Shown: positions 32,437-40,980, counted from the stretch's first letter. The stretch is 55,798 bases of DNA from Actinomycetota bacterium (GCA_004366385.1 ML178781.1:1-55798); one strand, 5' to 3'. Notes: a model not told the origin generated them from the letters alone. Translations and numbers: made by a program.

Positions 32437-32852
32437 TGGAGCAGCGAGTCAGCCTCGTCACGCTCGGCGTCACGGATCTCGACCGCGCGCGCCGGTTCTA
32501 CGAGGCGCTGGGGTGGCGGACCGACAGCGACCCGGAACAGGGCGTCGCGTTCTTCGAGGCGGGAGGGATCGTGCTCGGGCTCTGGTCGCGCGAGAGCCTC
32601 GCAAAGGACAGCACGGTCGCCGACGAGGGCGGCTGGGGCGGGGTCACGCTGGCGCACAACGTCCGCTCGCCGGAGGAGGTGGAGGCGGTGCTCGCCGAGG
32701 CAAAGACCGCGGGCGCGACGATCGGCCGGCCCGGCGCAAAGACGTTCTGGGGCGGCTACTCGGGCGTCTTCCTCGACCCCGACGGTCATCCGTGGGAGGT
32801 CGCGCACAACCCGCACTGGACGATCGCGGAGGACGGCTCGACCCGGCTCTGA
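32436..32852 (+). CDS. VOC-family (glyoxalase/bleomycin-resistance) protein
   Basis: 138 residues with two beta-alpha-beta-beta-beta units: VSLVTLGVTDLDRARRFYEALGW at the start and GYSGVFLDPDGHPWEVAHNP at the end. Metal-binding His/Glu positions of VOC enzymes appear present in the C-terminal unit (WEVAHN). The substrate is unknown. Translationally coupled to DUF3830 (TGATG). It converges on the MgtE-like gene with a 3-bp gap. Confidence 0.88.
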   Translation: MEQRVSLVTLGVTDLDRARRFYEALGWRTDSDPEQGVAFFEAGGIVLGLWSRESLAKDSTVADEGGWGGVTLAHNVRSPEEVEAVLAEAKTAGATIGRPGAKTFWGGYSGVFLDPDGHPWEVAHNPHWTIAEDGSTRL

Positions 32853-32855
32853 CGC

Positions 32856-33830
32856 CTATGTGAAGAGGAGCGCGACCGAGAAGTAGGCGAGGATCGAGAG
32901 CAGGTCCTGGACCACGGTCGCGAGCGGGCCCGAACCGAACGCCGGGTCGCCGCCGAAGCGGGCGATCGTGTAGGGGAGCGCCATCGCGACGACGGTCGCC
33001 ACCGAGCAGCTCACGACCAGGGCGACGGACACGGTCGCGGCGACGCCGGCGTCGCCCCACACGGCGAGCGCGAACGGGAAGAACGCCGCGCCGATGAGCA
33101 CGCCGACCACGAGCCCGGTCGCAAGCTCACGCCCGACGATCCCGCGCAGCGGGATCCCGACCGACATGCCGCGGATGACGACCGCCTCCGTCTGGGTGCC
33201 GACCGCATCCGCCATGTAGACGACCGCCGGAACGAACAGCGCGAGCAGGATCTCGTCGCGGATCTGCTCCTCGAAGCCGCCGACGATCGCCGCCGACGCC
33301 ATCGCACCCAGCAGCCCGATGACGAGCCACGGCAGCCGGTGCCAGAGCCGCCGCGGCACGGGCTCCTCGGCGGCAAGGCGCGCCATCGTGGCCCGCGACC
33401 GGTAGCCGCCGAGGCGTGCGAGATCCTCCTCGTGCTCGAGCTCCAGCACCCGGAGCAGCCGCTCAGCGGGTACGAGCCCGTGGAACCGACCCCGCTCGTC
33501 GGCGACCGCGACGGTGCGCCTGCCCGTCCGGGCAGCCTGCCGCGTGACCGCCTCGATGTCCGTCTCCGGCGTCACCGTGGCCACGGCGATCCCGAGCGAG
33601 CCCAGCCGTGCGTCGTCGGCGGCCGCGAGGAGACGCTCGATCGGGACGATGCCGACGAGCGTCTCGCCCTCGAGCACGGCGACGTCGGTCGCGGCGTCGA
33701 ATGCCGACCCCCGCAGGTGGACGCGCGCCTCGGCGGCCGTGGTCTCTGGGGCGGCGCGCGGGACGTCGACGACGGCGAGCGAGCCGGCGGTGGATGTGGC
33801 GTGCTCGCTGGTCGAGGGCGACGTGGTCAC
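32856..33830 (-). CDS. mgtE: MgtE-type divalent cation channel/transporter lacking the N domain
   Basis: About 324 residues from the GTG at 33830. A CBS pair (roughly 35-150; e.g. GIVPIERLL and GLVPAERLLRVL) precedes five membrane helices beginning at PWLVIGLLGAMASAAIV. The MgtE signature PAVVYMADAVGTQTEAVVIRG is clear. The N-terminal superhelical Mg-sensing domain of classical MgtE (about 130 residues) is missing, so gating would rely on the CBS pair alone. An upstream extension of the frame exists but passes into the intergenic repeat region. Confidence 0.85.
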   Translation of the reverse strand: MTTSPSTSEHATSTAGSLAVVDVPRAAPETTAAEARVHLRGSAFDAATDVAVLEGETLVGIVPIERLLAAADDARLGSLGIAVATVTPETDIEAVTRQAARTGRRTVAVADERGRFHGLVPAERLLRVLELEHEEDLARLGGYRSRATMARLAAEEPVPRRLWHRLPWLVIGLLGAMASAAIVGGFEEQIRDEILLALFVPAVVYMADAVGTQTEAVVIRGMSVGIPLRGIVGRELATGLVVGVLIGAAFFPFALAVWGDAGVAATVSVALVVSCSVATVVAMALPYTIARFGGDPAFGSGPLATVVQDLLSILAYFSVALLFT

Positions 33831-33912
33831 GCGCTGAGAGTGGCAATCGCGGAGGACGCCGGGGCGCGCACACGTCGGCGCGTTCGCGTGAGCACGTTCT
33901 CCTCTCCCCGAA

Positions 33913-34029
33913 CGTTCTCCCCACCCTGGGTGGGGAGTTCGACCACCCTCCACCCGCGTCGAGCGTAGCGCCGATTCGCGCACGCGTGGTACACGACTTC
34001 GCGCCGATTCGGTGTCAATCGCTCCACAG
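33913..34029 (+). repeat. 117-bp dispersed intergenic repeat, copy A
   Basis: Aligns without gaps to the reverse complement of 43319-43435 with about 101 of 117 matches by hand count. It contains the near-perfect palindrome CTCCCCACCC/GGGTGGGGAG at one end and ends with CAATCGCTCCACAG. It lies in the 347-bp gap between the allantoate-hydrolase-like gene and mgtE; the rest of that gap shows nothing I can name. Confidence 0.85.
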
Positions 34030-34177
34030 CGCCCGACGCCCGACGCCCGGCAACGGCGGAGGCAACGCGGGCACACGGGTCACGGCGCCGTCCGGCGCAC
34101 TGCGGACGCGGCGACATCAGGGCGCTCGCGCGGGTCGAGGTCGTGCTTGCGTACCGGGTAGCTCGGCCGCCCAGCGT

Positions 34178-35224
34178 CTACGCGGACGCTGCGAGCCGCT
34201 CGAGCGCGCCTGCCAGCACGTCGACGGCGAGCGCGACATCCTCGTCCGACGACAGCTCGTCCGGCGAGTGGCTGACGCCGCCGTTCAGGCTGCGGACGAA
34301 CAGCATCGCGCTCGGGACGCCGGCGGCCGCGAGAATGCCCGCGTCGTGGCCCGCGCCCGATGGGAGCTCGACCACCGGCAGGCCGCGGGCCGTCAACTCC
34401 GCCGCGAGCAGCGCACGCAGCGCTTCGTCGAGATGCGCCGGGGCGTTCCGCTGCGCGGGCTCGAACCCGATCGCGCGCACGAGCTCGTCCAGCCGCTCGG
34501 AATCGGGCGCACGGGCGTCCACGCTGATCCGGGCGCGGCTCGGTATCACGTTGCTCCCGCCCGGCTCGACCTCGATCTGCCCGACCGTCGCAACGGCACC
34601 CTCGATCGCACGCGCTGCGTCGCGAATCCGCAGCACCGCCTCCGCAGCCGCGACGAGCGCATCGTCGCGCCCGTCCATCGGCGTCGTCCCGGCGTGACCC
34701 GCTCGACCCTCGAAGACGAGCTCGCCGCGCGCGTAGCCGACGATGCTCGGCACGACACCGAGCGGCGCACCGGCATCCGCGAGCACCGGGCCCTGCTCGA
34801 CGTGCGCTTCGAGGAACGCGCGCGGGAGGTCGCGGCCGATCGCACAGAGCTCGCGGCTCCCCACGCACCCGACCTCCTCGCCGCGGAACACGACGACGGC
34901 GCCTGCACCGGCGCGCTCGACTGCCTCGATCGCCGCCACGACGCCGAGCGCGCCGTCGAACCTCCCGCCCTGGGGGACGGTGTCGAGGTGCGACCCGAGC
35001 CAGACGTCGTCGCCCGTCGCGGAACGGCCGAGCAGGTTCCCGCACGAGTCGCGCTCCACGGCGAGCCCCGCCTCGCGCATCCAGTGAGCGGCGAGGTCGT
35101 GCGCCTCGTCCTCGGCCGCCGAGCCGTGCGGCCGGTTCGCGCCCGGCCCGCCCCCGATCGCGTACAGCTCGTCGAGCCGCTGGAGCGCGCGCACAGCCGA
35201 GGCATGGAGGGATCCAGCGGCCAC
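34178..35224 (-). CDS. M20 amidohydrolase, allantoate amidohydrolase/N-carbamoyl-amino-acid hydrolase-like
   Basis: 348 residues, about 50 fewer than typical (around 400). Metal-site motifs: GSHLDTVPQGGRFDGALG, FRGEEVGCVGSRELC, EAHVEQGPVL and a C-terminal SGAGHDAG and SHSPDE. The dimerisation/lid domain includes GHAGTTPMDGRDDAL, typical of the AllC/HyuC group. The stretch around the bridging Glu is compressed, which accounts for most of the missing length. With the purine cluster nearby, allantoate is the likely substrate; N-carbamoyl amino acids are the alternative. Confidence 0.85.
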   Translation of the reverse strand: MAAGSLHASAVRALQRLDELYAIGGGPGANRPHGSAAEDEAHDLAAHWMREAGLAVERDSCGNLLGRSATGDDVWLGSHLDTVPQGGRFDGALGVVAAIEAVERAGAGAVVVFRGEEVGCVGSRELCAIGRDLPRAFLEAHVEQGPVLADAGAPLGVVPSIVGYARGELVFEGRAGHAGTTPMDGRDDALVAAAEAVLRIRDAARAIEGAVATVGQIEVEPGGSNVIPSRARISVDARAPDSERLDELVRAIGFEPAQRNAPAHLDEALRALLAAELTARGLPVVELPSGAGHDAGILAAAGVPSAMLFVRSLNGGVSHSPDELSSDEDVALAVDVLAGALERLAASA

Positions 35225-35268
35225 GAGAAGAGACTAGTGTGCGGCGACAGCCGTCGAGGAGGTGCGAG

Positions 35269-36201
35269 ATGGGGCTCTTCAGGCGCGAGCGCGACCGGCC
35301 CGAGCCTAGGCCCGAGTGGGCGCAACCGATGTCCGCCGCGGAGGCGACGGAGCTCGTGGACGCCGTGCGTCGTGACCTCGAGCGCCGAGGGCTCGCGCAC
35401 GAGATCGACGACGGCGTCGCCCACGTCGTCCGCGCGGGCGAAACACACGAGCTCGGTCTCTCGAATCTCGCGCAGCTCTGCCACCTCTCACCGCGTGAGG
35501 AGTGGGTCGACGTCGTCGCGAGCCACTTCGACAACACGTTCGTGGGCATCGACGACGAGGCCGAGCTCGACGAGCGCGCCCGCGACCTCGAGGCCGTCCG
35601 CTCCCTCCTCAAGGTGAGGCTGTACCCCGGTGCCGCGCTCCAAGGAATGGAGCCGCACCCGCCGGTGAGCTGGGAGCTCGCACCAGGGCTGACTGCCGCC
35701 CTCGTCTACGACCTGCCGACGAGCGTCCGAACAGTGCCGCCGCACCACCTGGAGCGCTGGGAGGCGATCCTGTCCGAGGTGGAGGAGATCGCGCTCGAGA
35801 ACGTGCGCGGCGAGACCGTGGGCACGCAGGTGCTGGCCGAGGGCGCGTCCGCGCCGATCGCGTGCTTCGAGGACCACTTCTTCGTCGCCTCGCACGCCTT
35901 GCTGCTCGGAGAACGGATGCCGTCGCACGCGGCCGACGGAGCCGTCTTCGCCGTCCCCCACCGGCACATGCTCCTGTACGCGCCGATCCTCGATCTCGGC
36001 GTCGTCGAGTCGATCAATCGGCTCATCCTCACCGCAACCTCACTGTTCGAGGAGGGGCCGGGGTCGATCAGCCCGTGGATCTACTGGTGGTGCAACGAAT
36101 CCGTGACGCTGCTCCCGTCAGAGGTCGCCGGGCGGGACGTCGGCTTCGCACCGCCGGACGAGCTCGTCGAGGTCCTGAACCGGCTTCCCGCTCCCTCCTA
36201 G
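35269..36201 (+). CDS. Hypothetical cytoplasmic protein
   Basis: 310 residues from the ATG at 35269, with GAGGAGG 5-6 nt upstream. An acidic, soluble protein without signal peptide or helices in the membrane. Layout recalls DUF1444/YtpQ-like proteins (an N-terminal domain with HELGLSNLAQLC followed by WVDVVASHF, then ALVYDLPTSVRTVP), but I am not sure. The tail includes ISPWIYWWCNESVTLLPS. Divergent from the M20 gene. It shares its stop trinucleotide with the converging MFS gene. Confidence 0.7.
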   Translation: MGLFRRERDRPEPRPEWAQPMSAAEATELVDAVRRDLERRGLAHEIDDGVAHVVRAGETHELGLSNLAQLCHLSPREEWVDVVASHFDNTFVGIDDEAELDERARDLEAVRSLLKVRLYPGAALQGMEPHPPVSWELAPGLTAALVYDLPTSVRTVPPHHLERWEAILSEVEEIALENVRGETVGTQVLAEGASAPIACFEDHFFVASHALLLGERMPSHAADGAVFAVPHRHMLLYAPILDLGVVESINRLILTATSLFEEGPGSISPWIYWWCNESVTLLPSEVAGRDVGFAPPDELVEVLNRLPAPS

Positions 36202-37400
36202 AGCGCGCCCCGCTCGCTCAACGGCCGCAGCAGCCACCAGCCGGCGAGCGGAACGACCCCTGCGAGCGCGAACGCGGCGGCCCATGTCCCCGCGTCCACC
36301 GTGAGCGCGAAGGCCACCGGCGCCGCCACACCCGCGGCCGCGAGCACGGTCTGCTGGACGCCGATCGCCGCGCCGGTCCGGCGCGGGCCCGCGAGCTCGG
36401 CCGCAGCCGTGAACGAGAGCCCGTTCCATCCCATCGCGAACCCCCCTGCGAGGACGAGCACGGGGACGAGGAGCCACGTCGGCCCACCTGCGAGGACAGC
36501 GGTCAGCAGCATCGCCGCGCTCACGGCCAGGCCCACGCGCCGCAGCGGCACGACGCGCGCGCCCATCCGGTCCGACCACCGCCCGCCGCCGACCCGGAAC
36601 ACTGCCCCGAGCACCTGCGAGCCCGCGAAGGCGAACGCGGCGGACTGGGTCGTGAGACCGTGCTCGTCCACCAGGAAGAGGACGCCGAAGCCGAGCACGG
36701 CGATCTGCGCGTACAGGTAGAGGCCGCTCCCGGCCGAGAGCCGCCAGAGCCTCGCATCTGCGAGCGTGCGCGCGATCGACGCAGGCTCGATCCCGTCGAC
36801 GACCTCGCGGCCGCGCAGCACGAGCGCGCCGCCGACCGCGCCAGTCGCCACGAGCGCCGCGAGAAAGAGGAATGCCGCCTTCGTCCCGCCCGCCTCGGCC
36901 ATGGGCGGCAGCGTCAGCGCACCGACGAGCCCACCGAGCGGGATCGCGGTCTGCCGCACGCCGAGCGCGAACCCCCGTTCCTCAGGCCCGAACCAGTGCA
37001 TGACCGCCCGCCCGCTCGACGAGTTCACCGCCGCGCCCGCCGCGCCCACGAGCCCGAGGAGCACGACGAGCTGCGCGTAGCTCGACGCGAGTGCCGCTCC
37101 CACGAGCGCCAGCGACGACGCCAGCATCCCGACCGTGAGCACGACTCGCTCGCCGACGCGGTCGGCTGCGAGCCCCCAGGGGAGCAGCGTGATCGTCGTC
37201 CCGACCCACGACGCCGCGAGCAGCACTCCGATCTGGCCGAGCGTGAGGCCGTACTCCTCGCGCAGCTGCGGGACGAGCACCGGCAGCCCGATCCCGAAGG
37301 CGGCGTTCGTCCCGGCGGCGCCGGTCCCGGCGGCCAGCACCGCCCACCGGTACGCCGACCGCTCAGCCGTGGGGATCGCCCGCGGGGTACTCGAGGCCAC
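36198..37400 (-). CDS. MFS transporter (NNP/CynX-like)
   Basis: 400 residues with 12 predicted helices. N-terminal half: FGIGLPVLVPQLREEYGLTLGQIGVLLAASWVG... in order, with motif A-like GLAADRVGERVVL. The middle segment GPEERGFALGVRQTAIPLGG resembles nitrate/cyanate-type and organic-acid MFS proteins. The substrate cannot be told. GTG start at 37400. It lies 111 bp downstream of an aldehyde dehydrogenase gene on the same strand. Confidence 0.85.
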   Translation of the reverse strand: MASSTPRAIPTAERSAYRWAVLAAGTGAAGTNAAFGIGLPVLVPQLREEYGLTLGQIGVLLAASWVGTTITLLPWGLAADRVGERVVLTVGMLASSLALVGAALASSYAQLVVLLGLVGAAGAAVNSSSGRAVMHWFGPEERGFALGVRQTAIPLGGLVGALTLPPMAEAGGTKAAFLFLAALVATGAVGGALVLRGREVVDGIEPASIARTLADARLWRLSAGSGLYLYAQIAVLGFGVLFLVDEHGLTTQSAAFAFAGSQVLGAVFRVGGGRWSDRMGARVVPLRRVGLAVSAAMLLTAVLAGGPTWLLVPVLVLAGGFAMGWNGLSFTAAAELAGPRRTGAAIGVQQTVLAAAGVAAPVAFALTVDAGTWAAAFALAGVVPLAGWWLLRPLSERGAL

Positions 37401-37511
37401 GCTGCCCTGTCACGGGCTCCCGGCCTCGCCGGACGACGGCGCCGAGCTCGGCGAGGCGCTCGACGCGCGCGACCGGCGTCGAACCGATCGCGTCGAGCGC
37501 GCCCGGCCGGC
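37401..37511 (-). pseudogene. Possible remnant of a cysteine-synthase-type gene
   Basis: The minus-strand gap between the aldehyde dehydrogenase stop and the MFS start reads LDAIGSTPVARVERLAELGA, which looks like the N-terminus of PLP-dependent cysteine synthases (IGNTPLVRL). After that the similarity is lost, with no substrate Lys motif and no start codon. Either a decayed fragment or chance. Confidence 0.25.
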
Positions 37512-38978
37512 TCAAAGGCCGAACGGGTTGATCGGCCGTGCGCCGGTGGAGACGACGATGCTCTTCGTCTCCAGGTAGAGATCGAGCGTCTCGAGCGCCA
37601 GCTCCCGCCCGAAGCCCGACTGCTTGTAGCCGCCGAACGGGATCCCGGGGAACGCCGTGTACGGCATGTTGATCCCGACCGTCCCGGACTTGATCCGCGC
37701 CGCGATGCGGTGGCCGCGCGCCGGGTCGCCCGTCCAGACAGTGGCCATGAGGCCGTACTTGACGTCGTTCGCGATCCGGATCGCGTCCTTCTCGTCCTCG
37801 AACGGGATCACGGTCACGACCGGGCCGAAGACCTCCTCCTGCGCGATCTCGCTCTCGTTCGGCGCGGCCACGACGGTCGGCGGGTAGAACGCGCCGGCGC
37901 CGTCGGGGACGGCACCGCCCGCGACGACCTCCGCGCCCTCGCCGGCCCCGCGCTCGACGAACCCGTGCACCTTCTCGCGGTGGGTGCTCGAGATGAGCGA
38001 GCCCATCTGCGTCTCCGGGTCGAGCGGGTCGCCGACCTTGACCTTCCCCGCGAAGTCCGACATCTGGGAGACGACGTCGTCGTAGATCGAGCTCTCGACG
38101 AGGAGCCGCGAGCGCGCCTCGCAGCTCTGTCCGGCCGCGTAGTAGATCGCCCACGCGGAGCTCGGAACCGCGCTCGCGAGGTCGGCGTCAGCGAACAGGA
38201 GGTTCGGGCTCTTGCCGCCGAGCTCGAGCGTGACGCGCTTCACCGGGTCGGAGGCGAGGCGCATGATCTCGCCGCCCGTCCTCGTGGAGCCCGTGAACGC
38301 GACCTTGTCCACACCCGGGTGGCGGACGAGGTACGCGCCCGTCGTGGGCCCGTCGCCCGGGACGACGTTGAGCGCGCCCGCGGGGAAGCCGACCTCGGTT
38401 GCCAGCTCGGCCAGCCGGATCGCGGTCAGCGGCGTCTGCGGGTCGGGCTTGAGGACGACGGAGCAGCCGGCCGCGAGCGCGGGCGCGAGCTTCCACGTCG
38501 CCATCATCAGCGGGTAGTTCCAGGGGACGATCTGCCCGGCGACGCCGACGGGCTCCTTCAGCGAGTAGAAGAGGAGCGAGCCGCCGATCGGGTTGGCGCG
38601 GCCGCCGATGGTCGCGATCGCGGAGCCGTAGTAGCGGAAGTTCTCGACCGCCTGGTGCAGCTCGGCCTTGACCGAGGAGATCGCCTTGCCGACGTTGCGT
38701 GCCTCGAGCTCGGCGAGCTCCTTGCGGTTGGCGGCGATCGCGTCCGCGAGCGCGTGCAGGAGCCGCGCCCGCTCGGTGCCGGGCGTCTTGCCCCAGTCGC
38801 CGGCGAGCGCGGAGCGAGCAGCCTCGACCGCGCGGTCGACGTCCTGCTCGCCGGCGAGCGCCGCGCGGGCGAGCGGTTCGCCGGTCGCGGGCTCCGTCAG
38901 GTCGCTGAGGTCGCCGGACGCGGGCTCCGTGGCCTCGCCACCGATGAAGAGGAGGTACTCACGCGTCGCGACCGCCAC
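37512..38978 (-). CDS. NAD(P)-dependent aldehyde dehydrogenase
   Basis: 488 residues from the GTG at 38978. Catalytic motifs: PWNYPLMMATWKLAPALAAG, FTGSTRTGGEI, LELGGKSPN (Glu) and GQSCEARSR (nucleophilic Cys), then EEVFGPVV and GGYKQSGFGRE near the end. It resembles betaine/gamma-aminobutyraldehyde-type dehydrogenases, but the substrate is unknown. Open frame upstream is a shadow of the GNAT gene. Gene stands alone or with the downstream MFS gene. Confidence 0.92.
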   Translation of the reverse strand: MAVATREYLLFIGGEATEPASGDLSDLTEPATGEPLARAALAGEQDVDRAVEAARSALAGDWGKTPGTERARLLHALADAIAANRKELAELEARNVGKAISSVKAELHQAVENFRYYGSAIATIGGRANPIGGSLLFYSLKEPVGVAGQIVPWNYPLMMATWKLAPALAAGCSVVLKPDPQTPLTAIRLAELATEVGFPAGALNVVPGDGPTTGAYLVRHPGVDKVAFTGSTRTGGEIMRLASDPVKRVTLELGGKSPNLLFADADLASAVPSSAWAIYYAAGQSCEARSRLLVESSIYDDVVSQMSDFAGKVKVGDPLDPETQMGSLISSTHREKVHGFVERGAGEGAEVVAGGAVPDGAGAFYPPTVVAAPNESEIAQEEVFGPVVTVIPFEDEKDAIRIANDVKYGLMATVWTGDPARGHRIAARIKSGTVGINMPYTAFPGIPFGGYKQSGFGRELALETLDLYLETKSIVVSTGARPINPFGL

Positions 38979-38998
38979 ACCGGGGACGATATCGCGCG

Positions 38999-39493
38999 TC
39001 AGTCGTCGACCGGGCGCTGGTAGAGGAGGTGGTCCTGCCAGGCGCCTGCGATTCGCAGGTAGCGCGGCGCGAGTCCGATGCGAGTGAAGCCGTTCTTCTC
39101 GAGGACGCGCTGCGACGCGACGTTGTCGACGAGCGTCGCGGCCTCGAGACGGTGGAGGCCGAGCTCGCCGAACGCGAGGTCGGACAGCGCGGCGACCGCG
39201 CCGGTCGCAAGCCCTCGCCCGCGCCGGGCGGCCGCTACCCAGTAGCCGAGCGACGCGCTCTCGAACGGCGCGCCCGCCACGTTCGAGAGGGCGATCGTGC
39301 CGGCGAGCGCGCGTTCGAAGATCCCGTAGACGTGGTGCGTCCCGTCGATTCGAGCCCGCTGCGCCTCGGCGGTGAAGAAAGCATCGTCCCGCTCGGGGAC
39401 GCATGGGGCGTCGAGCTCGCGGCTCGCGGCGAGCAGACGCGCCAGCTCCTCGGCGTCGGCCGCGGTCAATGGCCGGATCGAAGCGGTGGTCAC
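38999..39493 (-). CDS. GNAT acetyltransferase (RimJ/RimL-like)
   Basis: 164 residues. N-terminal IRPLTAADAEELARLL, central YWVAAARRGRGLATGAV (acetyl-CoA-binding Q/RxxGxG/A loop) and LHRLEAATLVDNVASQRVLEKNGF are typical of the ribosomal-protein-alanine N-acetyltransferase group. It would acetylate a protein N-terminus or a small amine. GTG start at 39493; 10 bp separate it from the Rrf2 gene upstream on the same strand. Confidence 0.9.
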   Translation of the reverse strand: MTTASIRPLTAADAEELARLLAASRELDAPCVPERDDAFFTAEAQRARIDGTHHVYGIFERALAGTIALSNVAGAPFESASLGYWVAAARRGRGLATGAVAALSDLAFGELGLHRLEAATLVDNVASQRVLEKNGFTRIGLAPRYLRIAGAWQDHLLYQRPVDD

Positions 39494-39503
39494 GCGTTCG
39501 ACG

Positions 39504-39974
39504 TCACCCGGACGCGGTGTCCGGGTTCGGCATGGGCGCGATGAGCGACGGATCGAGCCACGGACCGCCTGCGTCCTCGGCGAGGTGGGCGAAGGTCACG
39601 CTGCCCAGGAGCGTGATCGTCGCGTCGCGCAGCTCCTCCCAGACATCGCGCAGCGAGCAGCCGAGCCCCATCGGGCACGGCTCCGGGTTGTGACGGGTTG
39701 CGCACGAGATCGGCGCGAGTGGTCCCTGGAAGAGCCGCACGACTCGCTCGAGCGTGATCTCCTCCGGCGGGTGGTTCAGCCGGTAGCCGCCGGACGGGCC
39801 GCGCTCCGAGCGAACGATCCCGGCCGTCCGCATCGTCGGCATGACCTGCTCGAGCACGGACTGGGGAACTGCCGTCCTCCGCGCGAGCGCTTCGAGCTTC
39901 ATGGGCCCGCCGCCCTCGAGCGCGAGGGCGAGGATCGCGCGTGTCGCGTAGTCGGTTCTCCTCGATACCCACAT
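39504..39974 (-). CDS. Rrf2-family regulator with three-cysteine motif
   Basis: 156 residues. The winged-helix domain starts SRRTDYATRAILALALEGG and includes GPSGGYRLNHPPEEITL. A C-terminal cluster of three Cys in CATRHNPEPCPMGLGC resembles the IscR/NsrR/RsrR [Fe-S] site. It is divergent from a TauE-type exporter across a 106-bp AT-rich gap. Sensing of redox, NO or sulfur status and control of the exporter is a reasonable inference. Confidence 0.9.
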   Translation of the reverse strand: MWVSRRTDYATRAILALALEGGGPMKLEALARRTAVPQSVLEQVMPTMRTAGIVRSERGPSGGYRLNHPPEEITLERVVRLFQGPLAPISCATRHNPEPCPMGLGCSLRDVWEELRDATITLLGSVTFAHLAEDAGGPWLDPSLIAPMPNPDTASG

Positions 39975-40080
39975 GTCGGCCTCACCTGGCGGTTGTCGTT
40001 TGACGAGAGCTACTTGTCCGCCTAGCTTTACATCCTCAACAATGTTTACTAAACCTATCGAGATTATCAGAAAGACCTAG
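39975..40080. promoter_or_regulatory. AT-rich divergent promoter region (Rrf2 regulator / TauE exporter)
   Basis: This gap is clearly less GC-rich than its surroundings. TTTACA at 40027-40032 is a possible -35 for the plus-strand exporter, and AACAATGTTTACT (40039-40050) contains an AACA/TGTT inverted repeat that could be a regulator site. I cannot assign a -10 with confidence. Confidence 0.4.
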
Positions 40081-40980
40081 ATGCCCGCGCTGATCATCCT
40101 GATCGTGATCGGGTTCTTCGCCCAACTCGTCGACGGGGCGCTGGGAATGGCCTACGGCGCGACCTCGTCCACGCTCCTGCTCGCATACGGGCTCTCCCCC
40201 GCGACGGCCTCCGCGTCCGTCCACCTCGCCGAGCTCGGGACGACGGCCGTCGCCGGCCTCAGCCACTGGCGCTTCGGGAACGTGGACTGGCGGACGGTGC
40301 GGCGAATCGGGATCCCCGGCGCGATCGGCGCGTTCCTCGGCGCTGTCGTGCTGAGCTCGATCTCGGCCGAGATCGCGAGGCCTTGGATGGCGGGGATCCT
40401 GCTCGCCATCGGCGTCTACGTGCTCGTCCGCTTCACCGTCTTCGGCACCCCGAAGCCGCGCGGCCGCCGCTACATCCGCGGCCGCTACCTCGCGCCGCTC
40501 GGCCTCGGCGCCGGCTTCGTCGATGCGACCGGCGGCGGAGGCTGGGGGCCGGTCGCAACGCCGACGATCCTTGCCACGGGGAAGTACGAGCCGCGCAAGG
40601 TGATCGGGTCGGTGGACACGAGCGAGTTCCTCGTCGCGCTCGCCGCGAGCGTCGGCTTCCTCCTCGCGCTCGGAGGCCAAGGCATCGCGTTCAAGTTCGT
40701 CGCGGCACTGCTCGTCGGAGGGGTCCTCGCCGCGCCGCTTGCCGCGTGGCTCGTGCGCCACGTGACCCCGTCGCTCCTCGGCGCCTCGGTCGGCGGTCTC
40801 ATCCTCGTGACGAACACACGGACGCTGTTCGACGCCTACGGCGTGCCTGGGGACGCACGGAACGTGGCGTACTCGACGCTCGCCGCCGTCTGGGTCGGCG
40901 CGCTGGCGGTCGTCGTGCGCCGCCTCCGTCGCAACGGCGAGCCGCTCCTCCAACGGGAGCTCGCCACGGAGGGCCCGTAG
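40081..40980 (+). CDS. TauE/SafE-family sulfite/organosulfur exporter
   Basis: 299 residues with about eight membrane helices. Both TauE half-repeats are visible: GFFAQLVDGALGMAYGATSS at the start and GLGAGFVDATGGGGWGPVATP in the middle, each beginning with a conserved Asp/Gly-rich loop. Such proteins export sulfite or other small oxyanions. ATG start at 40081 without a strong ribosome-binding site. The divergent three-Cys Rrf2 regulator is the obvious controller. Confidence 0.9.
   Translation: MPALIILIVIGFFAQLVDGALGMAYGATSSTLLLAYGLSPATASASVHLAELGTTAVAGLSHWRFGNVDWRTVRRIGIPGAIGAFLGAVVLSSISAEIARPWMAGILLAIGVYVLVRFTVFGTPKPRGRRYIRGRYLAPLGLGAGFVDATGGGGWGPVATPTILATGKYEPRKVIGSVDTSEFLVALAASVGFLLALGGQGIAFKFVAALLVGGVLAAPLAAWLVRHVTPSLLGASVGGLILVTNTRTLFDAYGVPGDARNVAYSTLAAVWVGALAVVVRRLRRNGEPLLQRELATEGP

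Noticed and set aside
35502-39023. 1173-residue open frame on the plus strand
   Set aside because: It runs opposite to the MFS and aldehyde dehydrogenase genes, which have clear motifs. Its own sequence is repetitive Arg/Glu/Ala text with no domain.
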